Source of the DNA: Ideonella livida
GTDB taxonomy: Bacteria > Pseudomonadota > Gammaproteobacteria > Burkholderiales > Burkholderiaceae_C
NCBI RefSeq assembly: GCF_010499455.1
Contig: NZ_JAAGOH010000002.1
Location: 62,001 to 126,000 of the forward strand
Direction of reading: 5' to 3'
DNA: 64,000 nucleotides
This document shows positions 16,681 to 27,439 of the stretch, one piece after another. The notes beneath the pieces were generated by a model. That model saw only the letters and a program-made list of their open reading frames with translations, made no database searches and was not told the origin of the DNA. Made by a program: the position numbers and the translations under genes. Position 1 is the stretch's first letter; every line of letters starts with the position of its first letter.

Positions 16681-18232
16681 GGCGCACCTCCGCGGCCTGG
16701 GGGGCGGCCGCCTGGCCACCGGCTGAGGGCCAAAGGCCTGACATCCATTCTCCGATCATCTCTCGCGTGGCCTGGGCGACCGGCACCGACGGGGACATGC
16801 GGCCCTGGGCCATCACCACCAGCCGGTCCGACAGTTCAAACAGCTCGTCGAGCTCCTCGCTGACCACCAGCACCGCGCAGCCCTGGTTGCGCAGGGCCAG
16901 CAGGGCACTGCGGATCTGGGCCGCGGCCCCCACGTCCACGCCCCAGGTGGGCTGGGCGATGATGAGCAGGCGGGGTTGGGCGTCGATCTCGCGGCCGACG
17001 ATGAACTTCTGGAGGTTGCCGCCCGAGAGGCTGCGGGCGGCGGCGTCCGGGCCGCCGGCCTTGACGTTGAAGCGCTGGATCAGGCTGCGCGCCAGCTCAC
17101 GCATGGCGGCGGTGCGCAACCAGCCGCCGCGGCCCACCGGCTCACGCCGGGTGAGCAGGGTGTTGGCCGCCAGCGAAAGGGTGGGCACCGCGCCGCGGCC
17201 CAGACGCTCCTCGGGCACGAAGTGCAGGCCGTCCTGGCGGCGCCGGCGCGGGCTGCTGCGGGCAATGTCACGGCCGAACAGCCGGATGCTGCCCGCCGGG
17301 GCCCGCGGGTCCTCGCCCGAGAGCGCGGCCATCAGGGCCTGCTGCCCGTTGCCGGACACCCCGGCCACCCCCAGGATCTCGCCGGCGCGCACTTGCAGGC
17401 CGACCTCGCGCAGCGTCACGCCAAAGGGGTCCTGCTGCGGCAGGTCCAGGCCCTGCACCTGCAGCACCACCTCGCCAGCCCGGTCGTCTCGGGCGGTCAG
17501 GGCCGGCGGCTCGGCCCCGATCATCAGGCGCGAGAGGCTGGCGTTGCTCTCCCGCCGGGGATCGACCTCGCCAGTGACCTGGCCGCCGCGCAACACGGTG
17601 CAGTGGTGGCACAGCGCGCGGATCTCGTCGAGCTTGTGGCTGATGTAGAGGATGCTGCAGCCTTCGTCGCTGAGCTGGCGCAGGGTGACGAAGAGCTTGT
17701 CCACCGCCTGGGGGGTGAGCACCGAGGTGGGCTCGTCCAGGATCAGCAACTGCGGCTTGGTGAGCAGGGCGCGCACGATCTCCACCCGCTGGCGCTCGCC
17801 CACGCTCAGGGTGTGCACCGGACGGGCCGGGTCCACCGGCAGGCCGTAGCCTTCGGCCACCTCGGTGATGCGGCGGGTCACGTCGGCCAGGCTCATGGAC
17901 TTGTCCAGGCCCAGCCACACGTTCTCGGCGGCGGTCAGGGTGTCGAACAGCGAGAAGTGCTGGTAGACCATGCTGATGCCCAGCTGGCGGGCCTGGGCCG
18001 GGCTGCCCACCTTGACGGGCTGGCCGTTCCAGCGCACGGTGCCGGCGTCCGGGGCGGTGGCGCCGTAGATGATCTTCATCAGCGTGGACTTGCCCGCGCC
18101 GTTCTCGCCCAGCACAGCGTGGATCTGGCCGGGGGCCACCTGCAGGCTGACGTTGTCGTTGGCCCGCACCGCGGGGTACTGCTTGGTGATGCCCTGTAGT
18201 TCTAGACGGAGCATGGGGGAGGTATGGGTCAT
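16667..18232 (-). CDS. Nucleoside/purine ABC transporter ATP-binding protein (two ABC domains)
   Basis: Double ATPase of 521 residues. Domain 1 (about 8-245) has a full Walker A GENGAGKST, signature LSVGERQRVEI, Walker B LLILDEPTSVLTP and H-loop ISHKL. Domain 2 (about 262-500) is degenerate, as usual in this family: GVSGNGQQ replaces Walker A, LSGGNLQKFIVGREI is the signature, and LLIIAQPTWGVD replaces the DEP of Walker B. It powers the two permeases downstream, with which it overlaps. The 154-bp gap to guaD upstream probably holds the promoter. Confidence 0.94.
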   Translation of the reverse strand: MTHTSPMLRLELQGITKQYPAVRANDNVSLQVAPGQIHAVLGENGAGKSTLMKIIYGATAPDAGTVRWNGQPVKVGSPAQARQLGISMVYQHFSLFDTLTAAENVWLGLDKSMSLADVTRRITEVAEGYGLPVDPARPVHTLSVGERQRVEIVRALLTKPQLLILDEPTSVLTPQAVDKLFVTLRQLSDEGCSILYISHKLDEIRALCHHCTVLRGGQVTGEVDPRRESNASLSRLMIGAEPPALTARDDRAGEVVLQVQGLDLPQQDPFGVTLREVGLQVRAGEILGVAGVSGNGQQALMAALSGEDPRAPAGSIRLFGRDIARSSPRRRRQDGLHFVPEERLGRGAVPTLSLAANTLLTRREPVGRGGWLRTAAMRELARSLIQRFNVKAGGPDAAARSLSGGNLQKFIVGREIDAQPRLLIIAQPTWGVDVGAAAQIRSALLALRNQGCAVLVVSEELDELFELSDRLVVMAQGRMSPSVPVAQATREMIGEWMSGLWPSAGGQAAAPQAAEVRHAAA

Positions 18233-18284
18233 GCGCGGAGTGGGTCCGGGGCGTGAAAGGCAGACGGACGCCGCCGGACGGCAA

Positions 18285-18300
18285 TTGTCGCCGCTGACAA
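18285..18300. promoter_or_regulatory. Dyad TTGTC-N6-GACAA upstream of the purine ABC operon
   Basis: A perfect 5-bp inverted repeat, TTGTC and GACAA separated by GCCGCT, lies 53 bp before the ATPase start in the guaD-ATPase gap. Its size suits a dimeric repressor or LysR-type regulator. No specific family is implied by the sequence. Confidence 0.35.
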
Positions 18301-18386
18301 CGCCGCCGCACCAGATTGGTGAGTCGCCGGGCGGACTGCGGCGGTCTCAGGGGCAACTTCCGTTCCAGCGGTGTGGCGGCGGCACC

Positions 18387-19742
18387 TCACACCCGCCTCC
18401 CGGCCACCCAGGTGGCCAGCCGGTTGTGCTCACCGCTCAGGGTCAGCCAGGCGAAGACCCGGGCGTGCAGGCTCTGCACCGGCAGACCGGGCACCTGGCC
18501 GCGGGCGACGGCGTCGCGGTGCTCGGCCACCGGGCCGTCGGCCCAGCGCCAGGCCACCACATCCGCCAGGCGGCCGGGCTCCAGCAGGCCGACCTCCTGG
18601 TCCAGGCCCAGCGCCTGTGCTGCCCCTTGCGTGGCCGCATGCAGGGCCGCCCAGGCCGACAGGCGCACGCCGCGCAGGGCCTGCACCTTGTAGGCGTCCA
18701 GCAGCGTGCGCTGCATCGACAGGCTGGTGCCCCCACCCACGTCGCTGGCCAGGCTCACCGGCACGCCCTGGCGCTGGGCCGCCGCCCAGTCAAACAGGCC
18801 GCTGCCCAGGAACAGGTTGGAGCTGGGGCAGAAGGCGATCTGCGCGCCGGTGTCGCGCAGCAGCGCACGGTCCGCATCGTCCAGCCAGATGCCGTGGGCC
18901 AGCACTGCGCGCTCACAGAGCAGACCGGCACGGCGGTAGACGTCCAGGTAGCTGCGCGCCTGCGGAAAGAGCTCGGCCACCCAACGCACCTCGTCGGTGT
19001 TCTCGGCCACATGGGTCTGCATGTACAGGCCGGGGTGGTCCCGCATCAGCGCCCCGGCCATGGCCAGCTGGGCCGGCGTGCTGGTGGGGGCAAATCGTAC
19101 CGTCACCGCATAGGCGTTACGCCCCTGGCCGTGCCAGCGGGCAATGAGCCGCTCGCAATCGGCCCGGGCACCGTCCACATCGTCACGCAGGCCCTCGGGG
19201 GCATGCCGGTCCATCAGCACCTTGCCGGCAATGAGCCGCATGCCCTGACGCTGTGCCGCGGCAAACAGCGCCTCGGCCGCCACCGCATGCACCGTGGGAA
19301 ACACCACCGCTGCGGTGGTGCCGTGCGCCAGCAGGGCCTGCACAAAGAGGTCCGCGCCAGCCCGGGCCACCGCCGGATCGGCAAACCGCCGCTCCGCCGG
19401 GAAGGTGTAGGTCTCGAGCCAATCCAGCAAGCTGGTGCCGTGGCTGGCGATCACGTCCAGCTGCGGGCAGTGCACATGGGTGTCGATGAAACCTGGCAGC
19501 AGCAACTGGCCGCGGTGGTCGTGGGGCGCCCAGTCAGCCCCCGGCGCCTGATCGGGCGGCAGCACCGCGGCGATTCGGCCGTCCTCGACCAGCAGCCAAT
19601 GGTCGGGGCGCCAGCGCGCCGCCTGCGCCGAGGTGTCCTCCAGCGCCGGAGCCAGGGGAAAGTCCAGCAGATCCGCCTGCAGCGCCAGCCGCACAGGGCC
19701 GCGCGGCTGGGCCGCGCTCAGGGGGGAGAGGGATTCAGGCAT
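18387..19742 (-). CDS. guaD: Guanine deaminase
   Basis: Zinc hydrolase converting guanine to xanthine and ammonia, 451 residues, the normal length. The amidohydrolase motifs are in order: GFIDTHVHCPQLD (metal ligands His-x-His, about 88-90), the segment VRFAPTSTPAQLA, QTHVAENTDEVRW, LAHGIWLDDAD and SLASDVGGGTSLSM with the catalytic Asp. FCPSSNLFLGSGLFDW is typical of GuaD. It supplies xanthine to the XdhAB enzyme encoded just beyond the LysR gene, and the purine transporter is downstream. The ATG at 19742 follows the LysR stop by 18 bp, so the two may be co-transcribed. Confidence 0.95.
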   Translation of the reverse strand: MPESLSPLSAAQPRGPVRLALQADLLDFPLAPALEDTSAQAARWRPDHWLLVEDGRIAAVLPPDQAPGADWAPHDHRGQLLLPGFIDTHVHCPQLDVIASHGTSLLDWLETYTFPAERRFADPAVARAGADLFVQALLAHGTTAAVVFPTVHAVAAEALFAAAQRQGMRLIAGKVLMDRHAPEGLRDDVDGARADCERLIARWHGQGRNAYAVTVRFAPTSTPAQLAMAGALMRDHPGLYMQTHVAENTDEVRWVAELFPQARSYLDVYRRAGLLCERAVLAHGIWLDDADRALLRDTGAQIAFCPSSNLFLGSGLFDWAAAQRQGVPVSLASDVGGGTSLSMQRTLLDAYKVQALRGVRLSAWAALHAATQGAAQALGLDQEVGLLEPGRLADVVAWRWADGPVAEHRDAVARGQVPGLPVQSLHARVFAWLTLSGEHNRLATWVAGRRV

Positions 19743-19760
19743 GGTGGAAGTGTCGGTCAG

Positions 19761-20744
19761 TCAATCGGTCGCCTGCACGGCCAGCTCGGCCGGCGCCGGG
19801 CCATCCACCAGCTCACGCGCCACCGCGCGCACCTGCTCGCGCACCCAGCGCAGCGCCGCCGAGGCATGGGTGCGGTCATGCCAGAGCTGGTAATAGGCCA
19901 TGGGCGGAAAGGCCAGCGGACAGGGCACCACCCGCACCGGCAGCCGCCCCACATGGCGCAGGCAGAACAGGCGGCCGGTGGTGAGCACCAGGCCGCTGCC
20001 AGGCAGCATCTGGGGCACCAGCCCGAAATGCGCGCTGCGCACCGCGACATGCCGGCGCAAGCCCTGCTGGGCCAGGTAGTCGTCGATCACGCCGCGCGCA
20101 CCGGGATGCAGCGGTGTGGGAGCCACATGGTCCGCGGCCAGGTAGCGATCGGCTGTCCAGGCCGCCGGCTGCCGCACGGCAGCATGGTCCTCCCCCACCA
20201 GGCAGACCACCTCGTCGGTCAGCAGCCGGCCCAGGTGCAGCTCCCCGGGAGGCTGCAGCCAATTGCCCACCACCAGGTCGAACTCGCCACTGGCCAGCCG
20301 CGCCCGGTAGTCAGAGTCGGCCGACAGCGGATGCAGCACCAACGACAGGCCGGGCGCCAGACGCCGCAGACGGCGCACCAGGCTGGGGGCGAACAGGGGA
20401 TCCAGGTAGTCGCTGGTGGCCAGATGCACCGTCAAGGTCGCGTTGGCGAGGTCAAAGCTCCGGCCCGCCCGGGCCGGGCCGAAGAGAACGTCGGCCTCGC
20501 GCAGCAAGCGCTCGGCCGGCCCCAACAGGGCCAGCGCGCCCGCCGTGGGCACCAGGCCGGTGCCCGCACGCACCAGCAGGGGATCGCCGGTCAGGCCCCG
20601 CAGCCGGCGCAGCTGCGCACTGACCTGCGGCTGGGTGCTGCCCAGACGCAGGGCAGCACGGGAAACGCTGCGTTCAGAAATCACGGTGAACAGGACCCTC
20701 ACAAGCTGGAGGTCGATGTTGGCGGCAGGCAGGGTCGGCGTCAT
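19761..20744 (-). CDS. LysR-family regulator, probable controller of purine catabolism
   Basis: A 327-residue LysR-type regulator. The N-terminal winged helix (about 8-68) reads DLQLVRVLFTVISERSVSRAA then LRLGSTQPQVSAQLRRLRGL. The effector domain starts near residue 95 with LTVHLATSDYLDPLFAPSLV. It is divergent from xdhABC, with 92 bp between starts, and lies 18 bp upstream of guaD, the standard position for a regulator of both. The ligand might be xanthine, urate or a related purine, but this is inference. The ATG at 20744 is chosen over longer in-frame starts because it gives a standard length. Confidence 0.88.
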   Translation of the reverse strand: MTPTLPAANIDLQLVRVLFTVISERSVSRAALRLGSTQPQVSAQLRRLRGLTGDPLLVRAGTGLVPTAGALALLGPAERLLREADVLFGPARAGRSFDLANATLTVHLATSDYLDPLFAPSLVRRLRRLAPGLSLVLHPLSADSDYRARLASGEFDLVVGNWLQPPGELHLGRLLTDEVVCLVGEDHAAVRQPAAWTADRYLAADHVAPTPLHPGARGVIDDYLAQQGLRRHVAVRSAHFGLVPQMLPGSGLVLTTGRLFCLRHVGRLPVRVVPCPLAFPPMAYYQLWHDRTHASAALRWVREQVRAVARELVDGPAPAELAVQATD

Positions 20745-20755
20745 ATGCCCATCGT

Positions 20756-20768
20756 TATGCAATCCATA
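20756..20768. promoter_or_regulatory. Candidate LysR box between the LysR gene and xdhA
   Basis: TATG-CAATC-CATA has dyad symmetry and fits the LysR consensus T-N11-A exactly. It lies 12 bp upstream of the LysR ATG and 69 bp before xdhA, where a LysR-type protein controlling both directions is expected to bind. Confidence 0.45.
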
Positions 20769-20836
20769 CGCCAGGTCGTCATCCGGATCGGCCCGGAGGC
20801 GGCACGCTTGGCGTCCTGTCCTGGAGCCTGAGACCC

Positions 20837-22437
<1,601 letters not shown>

Positions 22438-22441
<4 letters not shown>

Positions 22442-24831
22442 GCACGCCCACCGCGCCCCGCAACACACCGCAGACCCCACCGGCCCCCCCTGAGGCCACC
22501 CCAGTGGTGGGCCAGCCGCTGCCCCATGAATCCGCCACACTGCATGTGACCGGCCGCGCGGCCTATTGCGATGACCTCCCCGAGCCCGTCGGCACCCTGC
22601 ATGCCGCGCTCGGCCTGTCGCCCGTGGCCCATGGCCGCCTGCACGGCCTGGACCGCGAGCGCCTGCTGGCCCAACCTGGCGTGGTGGCGGTCTTCACCGC
22701 CGCCGACCTGCCGGGCGAGAACAACGTGGGCCCCATCCTGCACGACGATCCCATCCTGGCCGACGGCACCCTGCGCTACCTGGGCCAGCCGGTGTTTGCG
22801 GTGGTGGCGCACAGCCGCGAAGCCGCCCGCCGCGCTGCCGCACTGGCCAGCCAGGTGCTGCACATCGAACCCCTGCCCGCACAGCTGGACCTGCGCGCCG
22901 CCCATGCCGCGCAAGACTGGGTGGTGCCGCCCATGCACCTGACCCGCGCCACCCACCCGGGCGGCGTGGACCAGGCCCTGGCCGAAGCGCCGCATCAGCT
23001 CACCGGTCACTTCAGCCTGGGCGGACAGGAGCAGTTCTACCTGGAAGGCCAGATCAGCTTCGCGCTGCCGCAGGACGACGGCGGCCTGCTGCTGCACTGC
23101 TCCACCCAGCACCCCAGTGAGATGCAGGCCCTGGTGGGCCATGCGCTGGGCCTGCCGCTGCATGCGGTGCAGGTGAGCTGCCGGCGCATGGGCGGCGGTT
23201 TTGGGGGCAAGGAGTCGCAGTCCGCCCTGTTCGCCTGCGTGGCCGCCCTGGCCGCGCAGCGCTTGAACCGGCCGGTCAAGCTGCGGCCCGACCGGGATGA
23301 CGACTTCCTGATCACCGGTCGGCGCCACGGCTTCGAGTTCGACTGGACCGCGGGCTTTGACGACCAAGGTCGGCTGCTGGCGCTGGAGATCACCCTGCTG
23401 GGGCAGGCCGGGCATTCGGCAGACCTGTCACCGCCCGTCATGACCCGTGCGCTGTGCCATGTGGACAACGCCTATTGGTTGCCCAATGTGGCGCTGCACG
23501 GCTACCTGCCGCGCACCCACACCCAGAGCAACACGGCGTTTCGCGGCTTCGGTGGCCCGCAGGGCGCCCTGGTGACCGAGGTGATCCTGGACACCGTGGC
23601 CCGCCACCTGGGCCTGGATCCGCTGGCGGTGCGCCAGGCCAACTACTACGGCGTGGGTGAGCGCCACCTCACGCCTTATGGCCAGCCAGTGGTGGACAAC
23701 GTGCTGGAGCCGCTCACCAACGAGCTGTTGACCAGCAGCGCCTATGCCCGGCGCCGGGCCGAAATCGCCGCCTTCAACGTCGGCTCCCCCTGGGTCAAGC
23801 GGGGCCTGGCCTTCAGCCCGGTCAAGTTCGGCATCTCCTTCAACGTGAACCACTACAACCAGGCCGGCGCGCTGGTGCACTGCTACCTGGACGGCTCGGT
23901 GCTGGTGAACCATGGCGGCACCGAGATGGGCCAGGGCCTGAACACCAAGGTGGCCCAGGTGGTGGCCCACACGCTGGGCCTGCGGCTGGACCAGGTGCGC
24001 TGCAGTGCCACCGATACCAGCAAGGTGGCCAACACCAGCGCCACGGCCGCCTCCACCGGCGCGGATCTCAATGGCAAGGCCGCCCAGGTCGCCGCGCTCG
24101 CCCTGCGCGAGCGCCTGTGCGCCGTGGCTGCCCAAGGCTGGGGCGTGCCGGCGTCCGAGGTGCAATTGCACAGCGGCCACGCCTGGGCACCAGACGGCCG
24201 CCACCTGGCCTGGGCCCTCCTGGTGCAGCAGGCTTACCTGGCGCGGGTACAACTGTGGGCGGACGGCTTCTACGCCACCCCCGGCCTGCACTGGGACCGC
24301 CAGACCCTCACCGGCCGCCCGTTCTACTACTTTGCCTACGGGGCGGCGGTGAGCGAGGTGGAGCTGGACACCCTGACCGGGGAGTGGACCCTGCGCCGTG
24401 CCGACCTGCTGCATGACGTGGGCGCCTCCCTCAACCCGGCACTGGACATCGGCCAGGTCGAAGGTGCCTTTGTCCAGGGCATGGGCTGGCTGACCAGCGA
24501 GGAGCTGGTGTGGCACCCGGTGAGCGGCAAGCTGCTCACCCACGCGCCGTCCACCTACAAGATCCCCACCGCGGGCGATGTGCCAGACGCCTTGCACACC
24601 CGGCTGTTCCAGAACCGCAATGCCGAGGACACGGTGCACCGCAGCAAGGCGGTGGGCGAGCCGCCGCTGCTGCTAGGCTTCTCGGTGTTCCTGGCCCTGC
24701 GTGACGCGGTGGCCGCGGCCGGCCCCGCCGGCTGCCAGCCGCCACTGCGCGCCCCTGCCACCCCCGAGAGCCTGCTCAACGCCCTGGATGCCGTCCGAAG
24801 CCCTGCCCCCCCTGCCGCCCCTGGCGTCTGA
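22438..24831 (+). CDS. xdhB: Xanthine dehydrogenase large subunit (molybdopterin-binding)
   Basis: Catalytic subunit, 797 residues. It oxidises hypoxanthine and xanthine to urate at a molybdenum cofactor. Visible motifs are GGQEQFYLEGQ, the Moco-binding GGGFGGKESQS, TAFRGFGGPQG with the substrate arginine region, VNHGGTEMGQGLNTKV, and KAVGEPPLLLG with the catalytic glutamate. The first 30 residues are a proline/threonine-rich extension. The gene overlaps xdhA by four bases and xdhC by 44 bases, so all three are one transcript. Confidence 0.96.
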
Positions 24832-25705
24832 CGACGCCCCGCTGCCCGCCGAACCCGCCCGGCCGGTGCTGCCCGGACTTCCCGGCCCCACCGAAGCCGA
24901 CGCTGCCCTGGCCGCGCACTGGCTGGCCGGCGGTGCGCCGGCGCTGGTGGTCGAGGTCATACAGGCCCGGGGCTCCGTGCCGCGCCCCGACGGCACCCGC
25001 ATGCTGGTGAGTGCGGGCGCCGTGGCCGGCACCGTGGGTGGCGGCCACCTCGAATGGCAGGCCATCCTCAAAGCGCGCGAACTGCTGGCCGCCGCCCCCC
25101 CGGGTCGCCCCCCCGCGGCGCTGGACTGGCCCCTGGCCCTGGGCCCCAGCCTGGGCCAATGCTGCGGGGGCGCGCTCACCCTGCGCCTGCGTCCGCTGGA
25201 GGCCGCCCGGGTGGCGGACTGGCCGGCGCCGGCGCGCCGCTTCCGGCTGCACCTCTTCGGGGCCGGCCATGTCGGCCGGGCCCTGGCCCGGGTGTTGGCC
25301 GAACTGCCCTGCGAGGTCTGGTGGGTCGATGAGCGGGAGGCGGAATTTCCCCCCGGCCCGCTGCCCAGCCACCTGCACCCGGTGTGTGTGGAGTCGGTGG
25401 AAGCCGAGGTGGACCAGGCCCGCCCGGGCGATGCCTTTCTGGTGCTCACCCACAGCCACGAGTTGGACCTGCGCCTGACGCAGGCGATCCTGAAGCGCGG
25501 CGACTTCGGCTGGTTCGGCCTGATCGGATCGGCCACCAAGCGGGCCCGATTCGAGCGCCGACTGCGTGAGCGGGGCATCCCCGAGGCCACGCTGGCGCGC
25601 CTGTGCTGCCCCATCGGCCTGCCCGGCATGACCGGCAAGGAGCCCGGGGTCATCGCGGTGGCCGTGGCCGCCCAGCTGCTGCAGACCTTCCCCGCCCCCC
25701 GCTGA
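24788..25705 (+). CDS. xdhC: Xanthine dehydrogenase accessory protein XdhC
   Basis: Molybdenum-cofactor insertion and sulfuration factor for XdhB, 305 residues. It has the XdhC N-terminal region VVEVIQARGSVPRPDGTRMLV with AGTVGGGHLEWQAI, the cysteine pair LGQCCGGALTLRL, and a C-terminal Rossmann domain beginning FRLHLFGAGHVGRALARVL (about 155-173). The final part FGLIGSATKRARFERRL and CPIGLPGMTGKEPGVIAVAVAAQLL is typical. The ATG at 24788 lies inside the end of xdhB and is chosen because the conserved domain starts about 45 residues later; longer in-frame starts would add unrelated residues. Confidence 0.93.
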   Translation: MPSEALPPLPPLASDDAPLPAEPARPVLPGLPGPTEADAALAAHWLAGGAPALVVEVIQARGSVPRPDGTRMLVSAGAVAGTVGGGHLEWQAILKARELLAAAPPGRPPAALDWPLALGPSLGQCCGGALTLRLRPLEAARVADWPAPARRFRLHLFGAGHVGRALARVLAELPCEVWWVDEREAEFPPGPLPSHLHPVCVESVEAEVDQARPGDAFLVLTHSHELDLRLTQAILKRGDFGWFGLIGSATKRARFERRLRERGIPEATLARLCCPIGLPGMTGKEPGVIAVAVAAQLLQTFPAPR

Positions 25706-25845
25706 ACGTCGGCATCAGGGCCGGCGCGCCAATTCAGACACATATTCTTTTAGGGGCTGTCCCGGCGCCCGCGCCGCGTGGTGGGACAATCCCGGTGGTC
25801 GTCGCGCATCCCGCGTGGGCGCGCGCGTCTGCTGGAGGAAACCCT

Positions 25846-26634
25846 GTGTTCATCGATGGAATCACCGCCCTGGCCGGCCTGTTCGTGGGCGTGGTCGTGG
25901 GCGTCACCGGCGTGGGCGGCGGCGCCCTGATGACGCCCATCCTGGTGCTGCTGTTCGGCGTGTCGCCCCAGACCGCGGTAGGCACCGACCTGCTGTATGC
26001 CTCCATCACCAAGATCTTCGGCACCGCCGTGCACCACAACCACGGCACGGTGGACTGGCAGGTGGTCCGTCGCCTGGCCTGGGGCAGCCTGCCCGCCGCC
26101 GCGCTCACCCTGGCCTGGATGAGCCTGTCGGGCACCCACCGGGTCAAGGACGGTTTCATCATCGACGCAGTCGGCGTGATGCTGATCCTCACCGCCTTCG
26201 GCATCCTGTTCAAGAACCAGATGCAAGGCCTGGGCCGCCACATCCGGGTTTCCAACAGCGACGCCTTCAAGCATGTGCAGCCGGTGCTCACCGTGGTGGC
26301 GGGCGCCGTGCTGGGTGTGCTGGTCACGCTCACCTCCATTGGCGCGGGCGCCCTGGGCACGGTGATGCTGGTGTACCTCTACCCCCTGCGCCTGAACTCA
26401 TCCAAGCTGGTGGGCACCGACCTGGCACATGCCATCCCTCTGGCCCTGGTGGCGGGCCTGGGTCACCTCACCATGGGGAATGTGGACTACCGCCTGCTGG
26501 TCAACCTGCTGATCGGCTCGGTGCCGGGCGTGCTGCTGGGTGCGCTCGTCAGCACCCGCGCACCGCTTCACCTGATCCGCATCGCCATCTCACTGGTGCT
26601 GTTGGCCGTGGCCGTCAAAATGCTCATGAGCTGA
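25846..26634 (+). CDS. TauE/SafE-family membrane permease
   Basis: A 262-residue integral-membrane protein with about eight helices and the duplicated glycine motifs of the sulfite exporter TauE/SafE family: GVVVGVTGVGGGALMTPIL (about 14-32) and TLTSIGAGALGTVMLVYLYP in the second half. Also seen are QTAVGTDLLYASITK and SSKLVGTDLAHAIPLAL, the paired TD motifs. The family exports sulfite, sulfoacetate or related organic anions; the substrate is unknown here. The start is GTG with GGAGG eight bases ahead; no ATG fits. It follows xdhC by 140 bp and is probably a separate unit. Confidence 0.9.
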   Translation: MFIDGITALAGLFVGVVVGVTGVGGGALMTPILVLLFGVSPQTAVGTDLLYASITKIFGTAVHHNHGTVDWQVVRRLAWGSLPAAALTLAWMSLSGTHRVKDGFIIDAVGVMLILTAFGILFKNQMQGLGRHIRVSNSDAFKHVQPVLTVVAGAVLGVLVTLTSIGAGALGTVMLVYLYPLRLNSSKLVGTDLAHAIPLALVAGLGHLTMGNVDYRLLVNLLIGSVPGVLLGALVSTRAPLHLIRIAISLVLLAVAVKMLMS

Positions 26635-26695
26635 GCCGGCGCCGGGTTCCGCGGCCCGGGCCACGCCCCACACGTCGTCTGACGCAAGGAGTCCC

Positions 26696-27391
26696 ATGTC
26701 CCTGAGCCTGCCCCCCTCGCCCGCCGCCTTGCGCTTTTTCTGGCTGTTGAGCCTGACCAGCGCCGCCGCCACCGCCCCCGCCGCCGACTTCACCATCTCA
26801 GTGCAGAAGGCAGACGGCAGTCCGGCCGCGGACACCGTGGTGGCCCTGGAGCCCGCCCGGGCCGTGCCCCCCCAGCCGCCGACCGAACCGGTGGTGATCA
26901 CCCAGCGCGACCTGCGCTTCGTGCCCTATGTGACCGTGGTGCCGCCCGGCACGGTGCTGCGCTTCTCCAACCAGGACCGCTACGACCACCACGTGCGCTC
27001 CATGCCCGGCGGCCCCTTGGGCAATGTGCCACCGGCACAGCAGTTCGAGCTGCGGCTCAAGGCCTTCGCCGACGGCCGCAGCGACAGCGCCGACGTGAAG
27101 GTGGATACCCCTGGCGCCATCACCTTGGGCTGCCACATCCACGGCTCCATGCGCGGCCATGTGATGGTGGGCACCAGCCCCTGGACCGCCGTGACCGATG
27201 AACATGGTCAGGTGCGTCTGCGCGGTGTGCCCGACGGTGCGGTGCAACTGCGGCTCTGGCACCCCGATCAGCTGGTGGAGCAGCCGGTGCAGACCCTGCA
27301 GTCCGGCGCGGCCGCCCAGCTGGTGCAGGCCACGCTGAACTTCAATCCCCGCAAGCGCAGGGCACCCGCCCCTCCGCCCCCGGCGCGCTGA
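26696..27391 (+). CDS. Exported cupredoxin-like protein
   Basis: A 231-residue periplasmic protein. The signal peptide is about residues 1-29 (FFWLLSLTSAAATAPA). A cupredoxin-type copper site is visible: YDHHVRS supplies the first histidine, and LGCHIHGSMRGHVMV supplies the Cys, second His and Met ligands in the order expected for a type-1 site. The C-terminal 80 residues form a carboxypeptidase-regulatory-like beta domain (DEHGQVRLRGVPDGAVQLRLWHP), ending in a proline-rich tail. Proteins of this layout are often labelled methylamine utilization protein, without firm evidence. An electron-transfer or copper-related role is likely. AAGGAG lies before the ATG. Confidence 0.82.
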   Translation: MSLSLPPSPAALRFFWLLSLTSAAATAPAADFTISVQKADGSPAADTVVALEPARAVPPQPPTEPVVITQRDLRFVPYVTVVPPGTVLRFSNQDRYDHHVRSMPGGPLGNVPPAQQFELRLKAFADGRSDSADVKVDTPGAITLGCHIHGSMRGHVMVGTSPWTAVTDEHGQVRLRGVPDGAVQLRLWHPDQLVEQPVQTLQSGAAAQLVQATLNFNPRKRRAPAPPPPAR

Positions 27392-27439
27392 AGGCGCGAC
27401 GGCGCCGTCCGGAGCCAGCCCCCCCGGGTGGGCGCCGGC

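Noticed and set aside
18069-20831. 920-codon plus-strand frame over guaD and LysR
   Set aside because: Shadow of GC-rich third positions; overlaps two well-supported genes completely.
27392-27439. Terminator between the cupredoxin and Crp/Fnr genes
   Set aside because: The inverted repeat (GAGCC...GGCTC) is interrupted by several mismatches and has no T-tract.
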